This document shows positions 63,679-64,000 of a stretch of 64,000 nt of DNA, one piece after another. Every line of letters begins with the position of its first letter. Within the stretch, counting starts at the first letter, position 1. Source of the stretch: Spiroplasma platyhelix PALS-1 (GTDB lineage: Bacteria > Bacillota_I > Bacilli_A > Mycoplasmatales > VBWQ01); assembly GCF_021496725.1 (NCBI RefSeq), contig NZ_CP051215.1, positions 124,001 through 188,000 of the forward strand, given 5' to 3'. Made by a program: the position numbers and the translations under genes. Below the pieces are notes generated by a model. The model searched no databases, had not been told where the DNA came from, and saw nothing but the letters and a program-made list of their open reading frames with translations.

Positions 63679-64000
63679 ATATTGTCAATTGATTTCAATT
63701 TTCTAAAGCATCAGGACTATAGTAGTCTTTAAGATCTTTAGCTACTAAATAATTTGCCAGTTGATAGATACTTTGTTTCACTAAAAAACTTACCCCACCA
63801 AAGCCACTATCAGGGTTTAGATAGTGGTTAAAATCATCGCTTCATAGTGAATCATTATGGTAGCTGGGCATGTAAACATTAGATCTTGCTTGAATGTCAC
63901 TTAATTGTTTTAAAAAACGAGGATCTTTAGTTTGATCTAAAAGATTAAAGATAACATCATTATTGTATTCTTTAATGAAAGACAAAATATCAGTGTTGGT
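63677..64000 (-). CDS. Unknown protein, C-terminal part
   Basis: Reverse-strand frame open from the window edge to TAA at 63677-63679; the start lies beyond the window. The last 107 residues are seen. They contain two UGA-Trp codons and FIKEYNNDVIFNLLDQT, LNPDSGFGGVSFLV and a final LENWNQLTI. It reads like the end of a soluble or surface protein; no family is recognised. Confidence 0.7.

Overview
The window is a low-GC mollicute chromosome segment read with genetic code 4: UGA is tryptophan throughout. The ribosomal, glycolytic and synthetase genes are all interrupted by UGA under the standard code and intact with UGA=Trp, and a tRNA with a UCA anticodon is present at 29497. Gene content and order suggest a Spiroplasma/Entomoplasma-type organism: BMP lipoproteins with a nucleoside ABC transporter, ECF transporter core, eukaryote-type ProRS, nagA/nagB, smpB and tmRNA, and many small secreted or membrane proteins. 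The genus is inferred. I see no prophage, insertion sequence, CRISPR array or replication origin.

Layout. 1-2139 is the end of the alpha ribosomal operon (rpsM-rpsK-rpoA-rplQ). 2150-6950 is an accessory island holding three paralogous small proteins (two secreted, one leaderless) around a large YhgE/Pip-type membrane protein. 6960-10310 is ecfA1-ecfA2-ecfT-truA. 10341-12732 has two reverse-strand membrane proteins (one PAP2-like), tRNA-His and an Xre-type regulator. 12818-21814 is a nucleoside uptake and salvage block: one frameshifted and one intact BMP lipoprotein, an ATPase, two permeases, deoD, then tsaD; coaE and tRNA-Ser follow. 22691-29426 carries a cardiolipin synthase, an unknown protein, a degenerate GGDEF/EAL-like membrane protein, proS, an MG284-like protein, acpP and a Fur-family regulator. 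29497-36919 runs from tRNA-Trp(UCA) and degV through secG-rnr-smpB to tmRNA, with a hydrolase and unknown genes between smpB and ssrA. 37025-39322 is a tRNA array in Bacillus-like order, split by two genes before tRNA-Phe. 39418-52470 is amino-sugar and glycolytic metabolism (nagA, nagB, tpiA, gpmI, eno, pfkA, pyk) with thrS, an orphan AlaRS-like protein and a duplicated small membrane protein. 52569-53600 is an SGNH hydrolase gene broken by a stop. 53663-54927 is infC-rpmI-rplT behind a leader attenuator. 55038-62922 holds a YwaF-type protein, dUTPase, a YgjP-type protease, an rRNA methylase, pheST and a MATE transporter. The end carries a secreted protein and a partial reverse gene.

How the genes connect. 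Nucleosides enter through the BMP/ABC system and are split by DeoD; NagA and NagB feed amino sugars into glycolysis, whose lower half is encoded here almost completely. A recurring theme is loss of tRNA-synthetase editing: ThrRS and PheRS beta keep synthesis motifs but have lost the editing-site residues, ProRS is the short type without an editing insertion, and a free-standing AlaRS-like protein lacks the editing metal ligands. The best candidates for undescribed biology are the island at 2150-6950, the degenerate GGDEF/EAL-like protein at 24896, and the AlaRS-like orphan at 42516. No stretch of more than 300 bases lacks a gene or RNA.
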